From Calothrix membranacea FACHB-236 (GTDB lineage Bacteria > Cyanobacteriota > Cyanobacteriia > Cyanobacteriales > Nostocaceae), in assembly GCF_014696315.1 (NCBI RefSeq), contig NZ_JACJPX010000054.1, positions 1 to 56,174 of the forward strand: a stretch of DNA of 56,174 bases, given 5' to 3'. Under the pieces are notes generated by a model. The model did no database searches. It had not been told where the DNA came from and worked only from the letters and a program-made list of their open reading frames with translations. Numbering within the stretch: position 1 is the stretch's first letter; each line of letters starts with the position of its first letter. Positions 8,883-17,390 of this stretch are shown piece after piece. The translations under genes and the position numbers were made by a program.

Positions 8883-9752
8883 TTATTGAGCAGGGACAAA
8901 GCCATTTTTTTGTAGCAGTTTTTTTCCTGTCTCGCTATAGATAAAATCTATAAAACCCTGGGTCTGTGCTGAAGGCTTTTTACTCGATATAATGCCTATT
9001 TGACGTAGCATTTTGTATTTACCATTAATTAAGTTTTCTTGTGTAGGTGCAACTTTGTTGAGGCTGAGACGATTGACTGGTAGTTGATTGATGAGTGAAT
9101 AAGCTAAAGAAAAAGCACCGATGGAATTAGGAATATTTTGTAAGGTTTCGATTAATTCACCCTCTTTGTTCAAAATTACAGCTTTAGTTGTAGTCTTATC
9201 ATCACCTAAATAATATTTTCGCAATAATTTTTTGGCTGACTCATCTTCTGGCCGATCTAACACTACAATTTTTGCATCAGGCCCGCCCAGTTCTTGCCAA
9301 TTAGTGATTTCACCTTTGTAAATTGCTTTTAACTGCTGAGTTGAAAGATTGCTTACACCTTTAACGCTATTGTGAGTAGCAACAACTAACAAGTCTTTTG
9401 CCAATTCGCGATACTGAATTTGACCGTTATCTTCTTCAGGCTTGAGTTGTTTACTAGTACTAGCAATCTCGATAAGATTGTTTTTCAAAGCTGCGATCGC
9501 ACCTTCAGATTGGCTATTAGAAACAAACTCAATTTTAATTGCTTTATTTTGAGCTTCATAAGCTTTTGCTAACAGTGTTGAGACCGTTAACGTTGAACTA
9601 GAACTACCCATTTTGATAATTTTTTGGGCTTGGGAATCAGTCTGACCAGCGATTTGACGAGAATTTTTTGGGGTAGTTGAATTAATCGAAGTACAACTGT
9701 ACAGCCCAAAGATCATAATTCCCATGAACAGCGAGTAAGCAATTTTTTGCAT
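8883..9752 (-). CDS. PstS-like substrate-binding lipoprotein
   Basis: A 289-aa exported protein with a lipoprotein signal peptide: hydrophobic residues 4-18 and lipobox GLYSC with C20 as lipidated cysteine. The mature part has the PBP-like fold of the PstS family (GSSSSTLTVSTLLAKAYE near the start, ITNWQELGGPDAKIVVLDRP, IYSETGKKLL near the end). The ligand is probably phosphate or another oxyanion, but this is not provable here. No PstCAB permease lies near; the gene directly precedes a histidine kinase with 12 bp between them. A sensory rather than transport role is therefore the best inference. Confidence 0.85.
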   Translation of the reverse strand: MQKIAYSLFMGIMIFGLYSCTSINSTTPKNSRQIAGQTDSQAQKIIKMGSSSSTLTVSTLLAKAYEAQNKAIKIEFVSNSQSEGAIAALKNNLIEIASTSKQLKPEEDNGQIQYRELAKDLLVVATHNSVKGVSNLSTQQLKAIYKGEITNWQELGGPDAKIVVLDRPEDESAKKLLRKYYLGDDKTTTKAVILNKEGELIETLQNIPNSIGAFSLAYSLINQLPVNRLSLNKVAPTQENLINGKYKMLRQIGIISSKKPSAQTQGFIDFIYSETGKKLLQKNGFVPAQ

Positions 9753-9844
9753 AAATTAACGATTCAATTTTGGATGTTGCATTGCTCCACAAATTAATTT
9801 AAAAACATGAAACCGATATTAATTTATGATGCAAGTATATTTAT

Positions 9845-9857
9845 ACATACGGTATGT
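9845..9857. promoter_or_regulatory. Palindrome upstream of the PstS-like/kinase operon
   Basis: ACATAC-G-GTATGT is a perfect 6-1-6 dyad about 95 bp before the lipoprotein start codon (transcribed leftwards). It could be an operator; no regulator can be named. The other bases of the gap 9753-10022 show no gene. Confidence 0.35.
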
Positions 9858-10022
9858 GTTTGCAAAAATTTGACTTAGCGATAGATTATACTCTCTGGTG
9901 TGTTTAACCAGAATTGAAATAAAACACTATTTTGGTAGATAATTTTTGCAATAGCAAGCTATGAGGTGAAAACAGAAGTAAACATTAGCCTAACACAAGA
10001 ATACTGGGAATTATATTTTACT

Positions 10023-10697
10023 TTATTTGATTTTTTTATTTTCTGTAATAACACTGAGATAGTAGTGCCAGAGGATTCTGGTAGCGACTGCACGCCAAGG
10101 CCGCCAATTTTGGGCGATCGCTTCTATTTCTGCGGGTGTGGGACGTGTGGTTAATCCTTTGAGCTTTTGTAAAGCGATCGCCACTCCTAAATCGCCTTTG
10201 GGAAACACATCAGGACGTTGTAGCGCCATCAGCAAGTAAATATCAACTGTCCAGTCTCCAATACCTTTGATGCGTTTTAATTGCGTCCTAATAGTTGTTT
10301 CATCCATTGTCTCTAGTTGCATTAAATTTAGCTGACCGTTGCTCATTGCATTCGCTAATTCTCGACAATAGAGCATTTTTTGTCGGCTAAATCCAACTCC
10401 TCTTAATTGCATATCATCTAACGTTAAAAAATTCTCTGGTGTGAGTGTTTGGACAATTCCACATAGACGCGTATAAACAGCCTTGGCTGCGGCTAAGGAA
10501 ACTTGCTGTTCTAGAATAATCCGCAGCAAGGTAGGAAAACCCCTTTCTCTTTCCCACATTGGTGGCGGCCCAAATTTTTCGAGAATACCAGCAAAATCAC
10601 TATCAAAACTAGCAAGCACCATCAAAGCATGGGCAAAAGTTTCTTGAGTTAGTGATTCTATTTCTGGTGTTGGAGAAATCGTTTCTTTTAAAGTCAT
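10023..10697 (-). CDS. DNA-3-methyladenine glycosylase II-like (HhH-GPD) protein
   Basis: A 224-aa base-excision repair glycosylase. The helix-hairpin-helix is at residues 141-152 (KRIKGIGDWTVD) and the catalytic Asp is D169 in PKGDLG, as in AlkA. The short length, without the AlkA N-terminal beta domain, matches the compact bacterial/yeast MAG-type forms. No FeS cluster cysteines are present, so it is not an EndoIII/MutY member. It is divergent from the next gene, with 95 bp between them. Confidence 0.88.
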   Translation of the reverse strand: MTLKETISPTPEIESLTQETFAHALMVLASFDSDFAGILEKFGPPPMWERERGFPTLLRIILEQQVSLAAAKAVYTRLCGIVQTLTPENFLTLDDMQLRGVGFSRQKMLYCRELANAMSNGQLNLMQLETMDETTIRTQLKRIKGIGDWTVDIYLLMALQRPDVFPKGDLGVAIALQKLKGLTTRPTPAEIEAIAQNWRPWRAVATRILWHYYLSVITENKKIK

Positions 10698-10792
10698 GGT
10701 TTATAGCAATTGAAGTTATTACTTAGCTGAGTTATTGTTCAAATTTTAATAAAATTGGGAATTTTAAATTAGGTCTATAAGGTGGATTTTTT

Positions 10793-11884
10793 ATGGGTGG
10801 TATTTACCTAATTCAGGAGCAAGGTCAACTAGTGGAAATGGCAGAAACGTCATATCAATCAGAAGATTTACTACAAAAGTTACTAGCTGATTATCCTAGT
10901 TTATTGGCAGGAGAACAGATAGATAGTGCTGCACCTAGACGTTGGCTGTTAGTTTCACGGGAGATATTAATACCAGATTCAGAAGATAGCGGCGGACGTT
11001 GGGCACTCGATCATTTGTTTCTCGATCAGGATGCTATACCAACTTTGGTAGAAGTTAAGCGCGCTAATGATAGCCGCATCCGGAGAGAAGTTGTAGGTCA
11101 GATGCTTGACTATGCAGCTAATGCAGTAAATTATTGGTCAATAGATAAAATTCGCACTCAATTTGAAGCTAAACGCGACTCTGAACAGTTATTGATAGAA
11201 CTGATTGGGGAAGATAACGCTAATATAGAAAAGTTTTGGCAACAAGTTACAACCAACTTGCAAGCAGGTAAAATTCGCCTCATCTTTGTAGCTGATAAAA
11301 TTCCTGTTGAACTTCAGCGGATAGTAGAGTTTTTAAATCAACAAATGAATCCAGCACAGGTATTAGCGGTTGAGATTAAGCAATATGTTGGGCAGAATTT
11401 GAAGACTTTAGTTCCTAGAGTGATTGGGCAAGTAACAGTAAAAAAAACTCTGATAAATTCAACAGAAAAGAAACAATGGAATAAATTATCGTTCATGAAA
11501 ATAATTGAGGAAAAATACGGTATTGATGTAGCTAAGGTTGCTGGGAGAATTTTCGATTGGTCAATTGAACAATCAATGCAAATTGAATGGGGTAAAGGTC
11601 AGATTTGTGTTTGCTTTATACCTCAATTCCAGCATCAGGAAAATATTTACAATTTTTTCAAGGTTTGGGAGGATACTAACGTACAGATTTTACCGAATAA
11701 ATTACCTTTAAAATTTGAAAAGAAAACAGAACTTAGGCAAAGACTTCAGGATGTAATTGGTCAATCAAAGACTCTTGATTTGAGCGAATGGAATATTCAC
11801 TTATCGGTTCTCAAAGATGAGCTAGTTCTAAACCAGTTTTTAGACGTGCTTGCTTGGGCTATAGATGAAATAAAATTATTATGA
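10793..11884 (+). CDS. PD-(D/E)XK nuclease-like protein of unknown role
   Basis: A 363-aa soluble protein. Residues about 80-115 carry LDHLFLDQDAIPTLVEVKR followed by REVVGQMLDYAAN. The order Asp, then Glu-x-Lys at a strand end, then a Gln in a helix is the pattern of the restriction-endonuclease-like fold. The C-terminal 200 residues are not recognised. It resembles cyanobacterial and bacterial hypothetical proteins thought to bind or cut DNA, but no function is established. It starts at ATG 10793 and has no evident operon partner; a glycosylase gene is divergent to the left. Confidence 0.7.
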   Translation: MGGIYLIQEQGQLVEMAETSYQSEDLLQKLLADYPSLLAGEQIDSAAPRRWLLVSREILIPDSEDSGGRWALDHLFLDQDAIPTLVEVKRANDSRIRREVVGQMLDYAANAVNYWSIDKIRTQFEAKRDSEQLLIELIGEDNANIEKFWQQVTTNLQAGKIRLIFVADKIPVELQRIVEFLNQQMNPAQVLAVEIKQYVGQNLKTLVPRVIGQVTVKKTLINSTEKKQWNKLSFMKIIEEKYGIDVAKVAGRIFDWSIEQSMQIEWGKGQICVCFIPQFQHQENIYNFFKVWEDTNVQILPNKLPLKFEKKTELRQRLQDVIGQSKTLDLSEWNIHLSVLKDELVLNQFLDVLAWAIDEIKLL

Positions 11885-12061
11885 GCTATGGTGCGCCTAC
11901 ACAAGCCGCTTTGTAATATTGAAGTTTTGATTTCCAGTCAGCCCTAATAACAACTGTTCACCCGATTGGGGGAATGCGATCGCATCAAGCAGAATTACCC
12001 TGAAATAAGGGGTAGTTTTGCTGCTGACAGCAATGATGTTACTCACATCAAAATTGTCAAG

Positions 12062-14608
12062 ATGGCAACAATTGCCTCAATTACATTAGTTCCTGGCTGT
12101 ACAAAGGCACAAAAAGTGGATGAAACTGTAAAATTACTGCATAAACCAGATTTTCCACATAGGACTCTAACTTTGTTGGAGAAAATTGCTGCTAATTTAC
12201 CGGGAATGATTTTCCAAGTCCTGCAACGTCAGGATGGTTCTGAACAGGTGATGTATGTAAGTTCTGGTTGTCGTGAACTATATGAATTAGAACCAGAAGT
12301 TATTCAAGCAGATTTGCAGGTACTTAACAAACTAGTACATCCACAAGATGCGAACAGCCTCGCAGAATCTATTGAGGTTGCTAAAGCTACTTTGTCACCT
12401 TGGCGTTGGGAAGGTCGCATCATTACACCGAGTGGCAAAATCAAGTGGATTCAAGGCGCTTCCCAGCTAGAACTACAAGCTAATGGTGATTGGCTGTGGG
12501 AGGGTTTAGTAATGGATATTACAGCCCGCAAGCAAGCAGAGGAAGAATTGCGAACCAGCGAGAGGCGCTATAAAGCGATTTTAGATGCGATTCCTGATTT
12601 GATGTTTCGCCTCAGCCGTGAGGGTGAGTATTTGGACTTAAAAGGCGATGGTGCAAACATAGTTTTGCCGAAAGAAGAGATAGTTGGTAAAAATTTGGCA
12701 GATATATTACCAACAGATGTAGTTGCAATTAGCCAAGAAGCGATCGCCAAAACTTTGGATTCTCATAATTTGCACACTTGTGAATATCAACTACCAACGC
12801 CTTTAGGAATTCGAGATTATGAGGCACGTTTGGTAGCAAGCGGTACAGATGAAGTGTTGGCAATTGTCCGTGATATTACGGAGCGTAAACAAGCAGAAGC
12901 TAATTTGCAAAGTCTGGCGCAAAAGTATTCTAAAGCTTTTCGTTGCAGCCCCAATCCCATCAGTCTCAGTACGCTGGAAGAAGGACGCTACATAGAAGTT
13001 AACGACAGTTTTGTCAGACTTTCTGGTTTCGACCGAGAAGAAGCGATTGGGCGCACATCTTTTGAATTAAATATGTGGGTTAATAAGCGCGATCGCATGA
13101 AATTATTACAAGACTTGCGAGACCTGGGTATGGTAAGGAACTTAGAAATAGAATTTCGCGCTAAATCAGGACAGATTCTCACATCACTGCTATCGGCAGA
13201 AATTATTGAATTAGATGGCACTCCCTGCATCTTAGCAGTCAATCACGACATTACCGAACGTAAACAGGTAGAAGCCCAATTGCGCCTTTCCGCTCAGCGC
13301 GATCGCTTGTTGACGGAAACCTTAGCGAGAATTCGCTCTTCCCTCAACTTAGAGCAAATTCTGCAAACTACAGTCACAGAAGTTCGGCAATTTTTACAAG
13401 CTGACCGCGTGTTTATCGGTCTGAATGATGCCAAACAAGGAGGTAAAACGGTTGCGGAATCAGTAGATCCTAAATATCCCGCCATTTTGGGTTGGACAAC
13501 TGAAGATAAAACTTATCTCCAAGAATTAAAAACTCTCCTCACTACTAATCGGGTGCGCTTAGTAGAAGATATCGATCAAATAGCTGCATCGCCCAAATTA
13601 AAGGCACACTATGAGCAATTCCAAACCCGGGCGACCTTGGCTGTACCAATTATGGTCAACAATGAATTATTGGGGGCGTTAATTGCTAACCAATGTTCTG
13701 GGCCCCGTCACTGGCAAGCTATAGAAATAGATTTACTCCAACAAATGTCAGAGCAGTTAGCGATCGCTATTCAACAAGCCCGACTTTATCAAGAACTGGC
13801 AACGCTCAATACTAATTTAGAACACCAGGTAGAAGAACGCACTGCCCAACTACAGCAGAAAATGCAGGAACTAGAAGGACTGCAACGGGTAAAAGATGTA
13901 GTATTGCACACCGTTGCTCACGATTTGCGAACTGCGGTGATGGGTAATTTATTGGTGCTGAAAAATTTACTCAAAAATCGCGGACAGAATCAAGAAGCCA
14001 CGCCATTGGAAATTCCCGTCCCGCGTTCGGTCATTGAGCGGATGATTCAAGGTAATGACCGACAATTAGGAATGATTGACTCATTACTAGAAATTCATAG
14101 TTGCGAAGGTCAAGGAATGTCCCTGCGCCGGGAATTGGTACATTTTAGTACGCTCCTGGAGTCGATTATTAAAGACTTGCAGCCGATGCTCAACCAAAAT
14201 CAAGCGATATTGAATAACTTACTGCCTGACGATTTACCATTAGTGATGACAGATCCAACTCAGTTGCAAAGAGTCGTAGCTAATTTATTTACCCATAGAT
14301 TGCAAAATAATCCCCCTGGGTTAAGCTTTACCATTAAAACCAAAATTGAACCGGGCATGATTCGCACCGAAATTCAAGATAATGGTATCGTCATGAGCAA
14401 ACTAGAGTGCGATCGCCTATTCGATTTATCTGTTCGTGAACCCCAAGCCTGTTGTTCCACAAGCTTAGCTTTAAAAATGTACCTCAGTCGGCAAATAATT
14501 CAAGCACATGGTGGAGAAATAGGTGTTACTAGTAGTCGCAAACAAGGTTTAACTTTTTGGTTCACATTACCCTTAGCCACTCCATCCCCAATAATTCGTA
14601 ATTCGTAA
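12062..14608 (+). CDS. Multi-PAS/GAF sensor kinase with degenerate ATP-binding domain
   Basis: About 848 aa and soluble. Three PAS-type domains (each closing with DITARKQAE, DITERKQAE or DITERKQVE) are followed by a GAF domain (about residues 410-570), a coiled coil, a HisKA helix with H620 in VAHDLRTAV, and an ATPase-like domain. That domain has lost key residues: the N box reads NLFTHRLQ (the next gene has NLIVNAVK), G1 reads DNGIVM, and the G2 glycines are replaced (STSLALKMYL versus SLGLGLYL). It is probably inactive as a kinase. The frame is open upstream to a TTG at 11966; I prefer ATG 12062. The C-terminal residues IIRNS and the stop come from a 7-bp repeat (AATTCGT). It may act as partner or sensor for the paralogue that follows. 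Confidence 0.85.
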   Translation: MATIASITLVPGCTKAQKVDETVKLLHKPDFPHRTLTLLEKIAANLPGMIFQVLQRQDGSEQVMYVSSGCRELYELEPEVIQADLQVLNKLVHPQDANSLAESIEVAKATLSPWRWEGRIITPSGKIKWIQGASQLELQANGDWLWEGLVMDITARKQAEEELRTSERRYKAILDAIPDLMFRLSREGEYLDLKGDGANIVLPKEEIVGKNLADILPTDVVAISQEAIAKTLDSHNLHTCEYQLPTPLGIRDYEARLVASGTDEVLAIVRDITERKQAEANLQSLAQKYSKAFRCSPNPISLSTLEEGRYIEVNDSFVRLSGFDREEAIGRTSFELNMWVNKRDRMKLLQDLRDLGMVRNLEIEFRAKSGQILTSLLSAEIIELDGTPCILAVNHDITERKQVEAQLRLSAQRDRLLTETLARIRSSLNLEQILQTTVTEVRQFLQADRVFIGLNDAKQGGKTVAESVDPKYPAILGWTTEDKTYLQELKTLLTTNRVRLVEDIDQIAASPKLKAHYEQFQTRATLAVPIMVNNELLGALIANQCSGPRHWQAIEIDLLQQMSEQLAIAIQQARLYQELATLNTNLEHQVEERTAQLQQKMQELEGLQRVKDVVLHTVAHDLRTAVMGNLLVLKNLLKNRGQNQEATPLEIPVPRSVIERMIQGNDRQLGMIDSLLEIHSCEGQGMSLRRELVHFSTLLESIIKDLQPMLNQNQAILNNLLPDDLPLVMTDPTQLQRVVANLFTHRLQNNPPGLSFTIKTKIEPGMIRTEIQDNGIVMSKLECDRLFDLSVREPQACCSTSLALKMYLSRQIIQAHGGEIGVTSSRKQGLTFWFTLPLATPSPIIRNS

Positions 14609-14656
14609 TTGTCTATGTTCTCTCTCTCCCCTGCTCCCTGCTCCCTGCCCCCTTTT
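14593..14656. repeat. 7-bp repeats after the first kinase gene
   Basis: AATTCGT, AATTCGT, AATTGTC (14593-14613) overlap the stop codon of the preceding gene; CTCCCTG-type heptads follow (CTCCCCTGCTCCCTGCTCCC). No terminator hairpin is seen. Confidence 0.7.
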
Positions 14657-14757
14657 TAGTTGCCAGTTTCTTACCCCTTTAATTAATCCTATTGATAAAT
14701 CCAAGCCAAAATACAAGGGTATTGTGGCAGTCTGGAAATAGGAAACACCTGCGACTT

Positions 14758-16548
14758 ATGGGCAAAGTGGGTAATAAGCGAATGGCTACCTTATTAAAAA
14801 CAGTGGAAAGGTGGGCTAAAAGAGCCTTTTGTACATCAACTAATGAAAAAGTTGCTGTTGTTAAAACTAAAATTCAAGAATCAGAATGGTTAGCGGCTAG
14901 ACAGCGCTTTTTATGGCAAAGGTTGCAATTATGGCTATTACTAGCACTAATCTGCTTATTTACCTTTACTTTGCGTAATATTTATGACCTATATTTTCCC
15001 TTAAAAGAATTTGAGCAATTACCAGAGGCGTTCAGAACCCAAGGATTGTTTATCAATCTTGCCATGCTGGTAATTCTCATTATTTGCTTTAGCTTGCACA
15101 GAACTCAGTTTGGTCAGCGTTATCCTGGACTATTATTTGTAGGGTCTTCTTGGTCAATTAGCCTCGCATCACAGTTATTTGCTACCATCAAAGGCTTTGC
15201 ATTACCTGATACCCTGGGTTGGTCACTGCTGTTTTTAAGCCAAGCTACATTTATTCCTGTTTCCTGGCGTTTGCATTTGATGTCTCAGGTGGGTTTGCTG
15301 ATTTACTATTTTGGTGTCAATACAATCTTAGGACTACCAACCCCCATACCAGAACATCCAGAAATTTATAATGTCACGTTTATCTTGTACGTTTTTTGGT
15401 TATGTGCAATCTGTGATCTGGGTGTTTATCTTTATGATCGCCTACAACGCTCAGATTTTTATGCTCATCAAGAACTAGAATCTGCTTATCAACAGATCAA
15501 GGTTGCAGAAGCAAAATATCGGAGTATCTTTGAAAACGCTGTGGAAGGGATTTTTCAAAGCAGTCCTGATGGTAAGTACATTACAGCTAATCCTGCCTTA
15601 GCTAAGATTTACGGTTACTCATCGCCAGAGGAAGTAACAGCTAACTTCACTGATATTGAGCATCAACTATATGTTAACCCCAACCGTCGAGCCGATTTTG
15701 TCCGCCTGATTGAACAGAATGGTAGCATCTCAGAATTTGAATCCCAAATTTACCGCCGAGATGGGAGTATTGTTTGGATTTCCGAAAAAGCTTACGCAGT
15801 CCGCGACGAACAGGGAAAGCTGCTTTATTACGAAGGACTAATTGAAGACATCACCAAGCGCAAACAAGCTGAAGAAGCCTTACGAGTCTTTTTCCACGCA
15901 GTTTCTCACGACTTACGCAACCCAGTACTAGGTACTTTAATGGTGCTGAAGAATTTACTGGCAAATCCAGACAGCAAAATTACCATTTCTCGCTCAATTT
16001 TAGAACGGATGGTGCAAAGTAGCGATCGCCAACTCAGCTTAATTAACTCCTTACTGGAAGCTCATAGTAGTGAGGTACAAGGGATAGCTATACAACGCCA
16101 GCCAGTACAATTACATACAATTGTACTGGCTGCGATCGCCGATTTAGAACCGATGCTAGCGGAAAATCAAGCGACACTGAGAAATTCAGTCACCGCAGAT
16201 TTACCATTAATTAACGCCGATCCGACGCAACTGTGGCGCGTATTTTCTAACTTGATTGTTAATGCAGTGAAACACAACCCCCCTGGGTTAATGTTGACAA
16301 TCAACGCCACCATCAAGGGAAACAAAATTTATTGTACAGTCAGCGATAACGGTGTCGGCATTAGCCAGCAACAAAGCGATCGCCTTTTTGACCTTTACTA
16401 CCGGGGTAATATCTCTCGTAACTCTGTCAGTTTAGGATTGGGATTGTATCTATGTAAGCAAATCATCCTAGCTCATGGTGGCGACATTGGCGTAAATAGC
16501 GCTTTAAATAAAGGTGCAAGCTTCTGGTTTACCTTGCCAATACAGTAA
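14758..16548 (+). CDS. Membrane-anchored PAS histidine kinase
   Basis: About 596 aa. Six hydrophobic segments lie at about residues 60-240 (LWLLLALICLFTFTL is the first), then a PAS domain (KYRSIFENAVEGIFQSSPDG to DITKRKQAE), a HisKA helix with H384 in VSHDLRNPV, and an intact HATPase (NLIVNAVKH, DNGVGI, LGLGLYL). The HisKA-HATPase half is clearly paralogous to that of the preceding gene, for example VLKNLL, DPTQL and NPPGL in the same positions, so the pair arose by tandem duplication. The frame is open to a TTG at 14692; ATG 14758 or 14782 are likelier starts. No response regulator is adjacent. Confidence 0.88.
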   Translation: MGKVGNKRMATLLKTVERWAKRAFCTSTNEKVAVVKTKIQESEWLAARQRFLWQRLQLWLLLALICLFTFTLRNIYDLYFPLKEFEQLPEAFRTQGLFINLAMLVILIICFSLHRTQFGQRYPGLLFVGSSWSISLASQLFATIKGFALPDTLGWSLLFLSQATFIPVSWRLHLMSQVGLLIYYFGVNTILGLPTPIPEHPEIYNVTFILYVFWLCAICDLGVYLYDRLQRSDFYAHQELESAYQQIKVAEAKYRSIFENAVEGIFQSSPDGKYITANPALAKIYGYSSPEEVTANFTDIEHQLYVNPNRRADFVRLIEQNGSISEFESQIYRRDGSIVWISEKAYAVRDEQGKLLYYEGLIEDITKRKQAEEALRVFFHAVSHDLRNPVLGTLMVLKNLLANPDSKITISRSILERMVQSSDRQLSLINSLLEAHSSEVQGIAIQRQPVQLHTIVLAAIADLEPMLAENQATLRNSVTADLPLINADPTQLWRVFSNLIVNAVKHNPPGLMLTINATIKGNKIYCTVSDNGVGISQQQSDRLFDLYYRGNISRNSVSLGLGLYLCKQIILAHGGDIGVNSALNKGASFWFTLPIQ

Positions 16549-16850
16549 TCAGTAAATTGTTTACATTAAGGTGTTTGGTATTTATCTTTATTCCCCTGAT
16601 CCTTAATGCCTAAATTGTTAAAAAAATATGACATTTTTTGTTGATAAAGTTACTCTGACTCTTGCTCCAAGATGCACAATTTTCCTCATTTTATCTAACT
16701 CCACTTTTTTAGGGGGGTTTGCATCCCTTTATAGACAATAATTATCAGCAAACTACCCATATAAATATCAGTAAATTATGGGCAATTAAATCAAATTAAC
16801 GGTAATCACATCGGGATAGTAAACTTATAAATTGCCACGTAAAAACCCTA
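16549..16850. other. Gene-free AT-rich gap
   Basis: About 300 bases between the kinase and the promoter of the next gene. I see a T-rich stretch but no convincing ORF, repeat or terminator hairpin. Confidence 0.5.
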
Positions 16851-16904
16851 TTGACTCCTCAAAAATATGAGTCTAATGTGATAAGTAGTCCTACCAAGGA
16901 CTAC
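16851..16904 (+). promoter_or_regulatory. Promoter and operator-like dyads of the Csp-type gene
   Basis: TTGACT (16851-16856), a 17-bp spacer and TAATGT (16874-16879) form a sigma70-type promoter about 60 bp before the start codon. GACTC and GAGTC lie symmetrically around the spacer. A perfect 8-bp dyad GTAGTCCT-ACCA-AGGACTAC (16885-16904) begins where transcription should start. It could be a repressor operator or a 5' mRNA hairpin. A metal-responsive regulator is an inference from the gene product. Confidence 0.55.
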
Positions 16905-16938
16905 TCACAATGCATCAGAAAGTTAGGAGGTATTTCCT

Positions 16939-17316
16939 ATGATGATGATGATGGCTGAATCCATGACAACCGAAATGCAAACTTGCATGGATGCTTGCAT
17001 GGAATGTCATAAAATGTGCATGGAAGCCATGACTCATTGTATGTCTATGTTCAAAGGCGGTAAGCAAATGGACATGAACATGATGAGCATGATGGGCATG
17101 ATGCGCGACTGCGCTGAAATGTGCATGATGTGCATGAACATGATGATGGGCGGTTCCGAATTTATGGGACGCACTTGTATGCTGTGTGCAGAAATGTGCA
17201 ATCGCTGTGCAATGGCTTGCGAACAAATGAGCGACAATCCCAAAATGATGGAATGTGCTGCTGCTTGCCGCAAGTGTGCAGAATCTTGCAGAATGATGCA
17301 AATGATGCCTGCTTAA
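16939..17316 (+). CDS. Met/Cys-rich four-helix-bundle copper-binding (Csp/DUF326-type) protein
   Basis: A 125-aa protein with 17 Cys and 40 Met by my count. CxxxC-type spacings (CMDACMECHKMC, CAEMCMMC, CRKCAESC) line up along predicted helices, as in the bacterial copper storage proteins that bind many Cu(I) ions inside a four-helix bundle. There is no signal peptide, so a cytosolic store like Csp3 is expected. A strong AGGAGG ribosome site lies 7 bases before the ATG, and the product starts with five Met. The gene stands alone with its own promoter and terminator. The Met content is unusually high even for this family (from memory). A copper ATPase is encoded 17 kb away. Confidence 0.85.
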   Translation: MMMMMAESMTTEMQTCMDACMECHKMCMEAMTHCMSMFKGGKQMDMNMMSMMGMMRDCAEMCMMCMNMMMGGSEFMGRTCMLCAEMCNRCAMACEQMSDNPKMMECAAACRKCAESCRMMQMMPA

Positions 17317-17353
17317 TTTACATAACTCGCAGAAGTTTATCTGCAACCTAATA

Positions 17354-17390
17354 TTCAAGCGCTCAGGCTCACAAAGTCTGGGCGCTTGAA
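17354..17390 (+). terminator. Terminator after the Csp-type gene
   Basis: TTCAAGCGC (17354-17362) pairs with GCGCTTGAA (17382-17390); further weaker pairing continues inward. It lies about 40 nt after the stop codon. The following bases are only moderately T-rich. Confidence 0.65.

Noticed and set aside
9966-10154. 62-codon plus-strand frame
   Set aside because: It overlaps the glycosylase gene antisense over more than half its length and has no family signature.
11966-12061. TTG start for the first PAS kinase, adding 32 residues
   Set aside because: The added residues look unrelated to the PAS start and include a HIP1 palindrome; the ATG at 12062 is preferred.
16915-17358. His-rich minus-strand frame opposite the Csp-type gene
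   Set aside because: It is the reverse complement of the ATG-rich coding sequence (ATG read as CAT gives His). The plus-strand protein has a ribosome site, promoter and family match.
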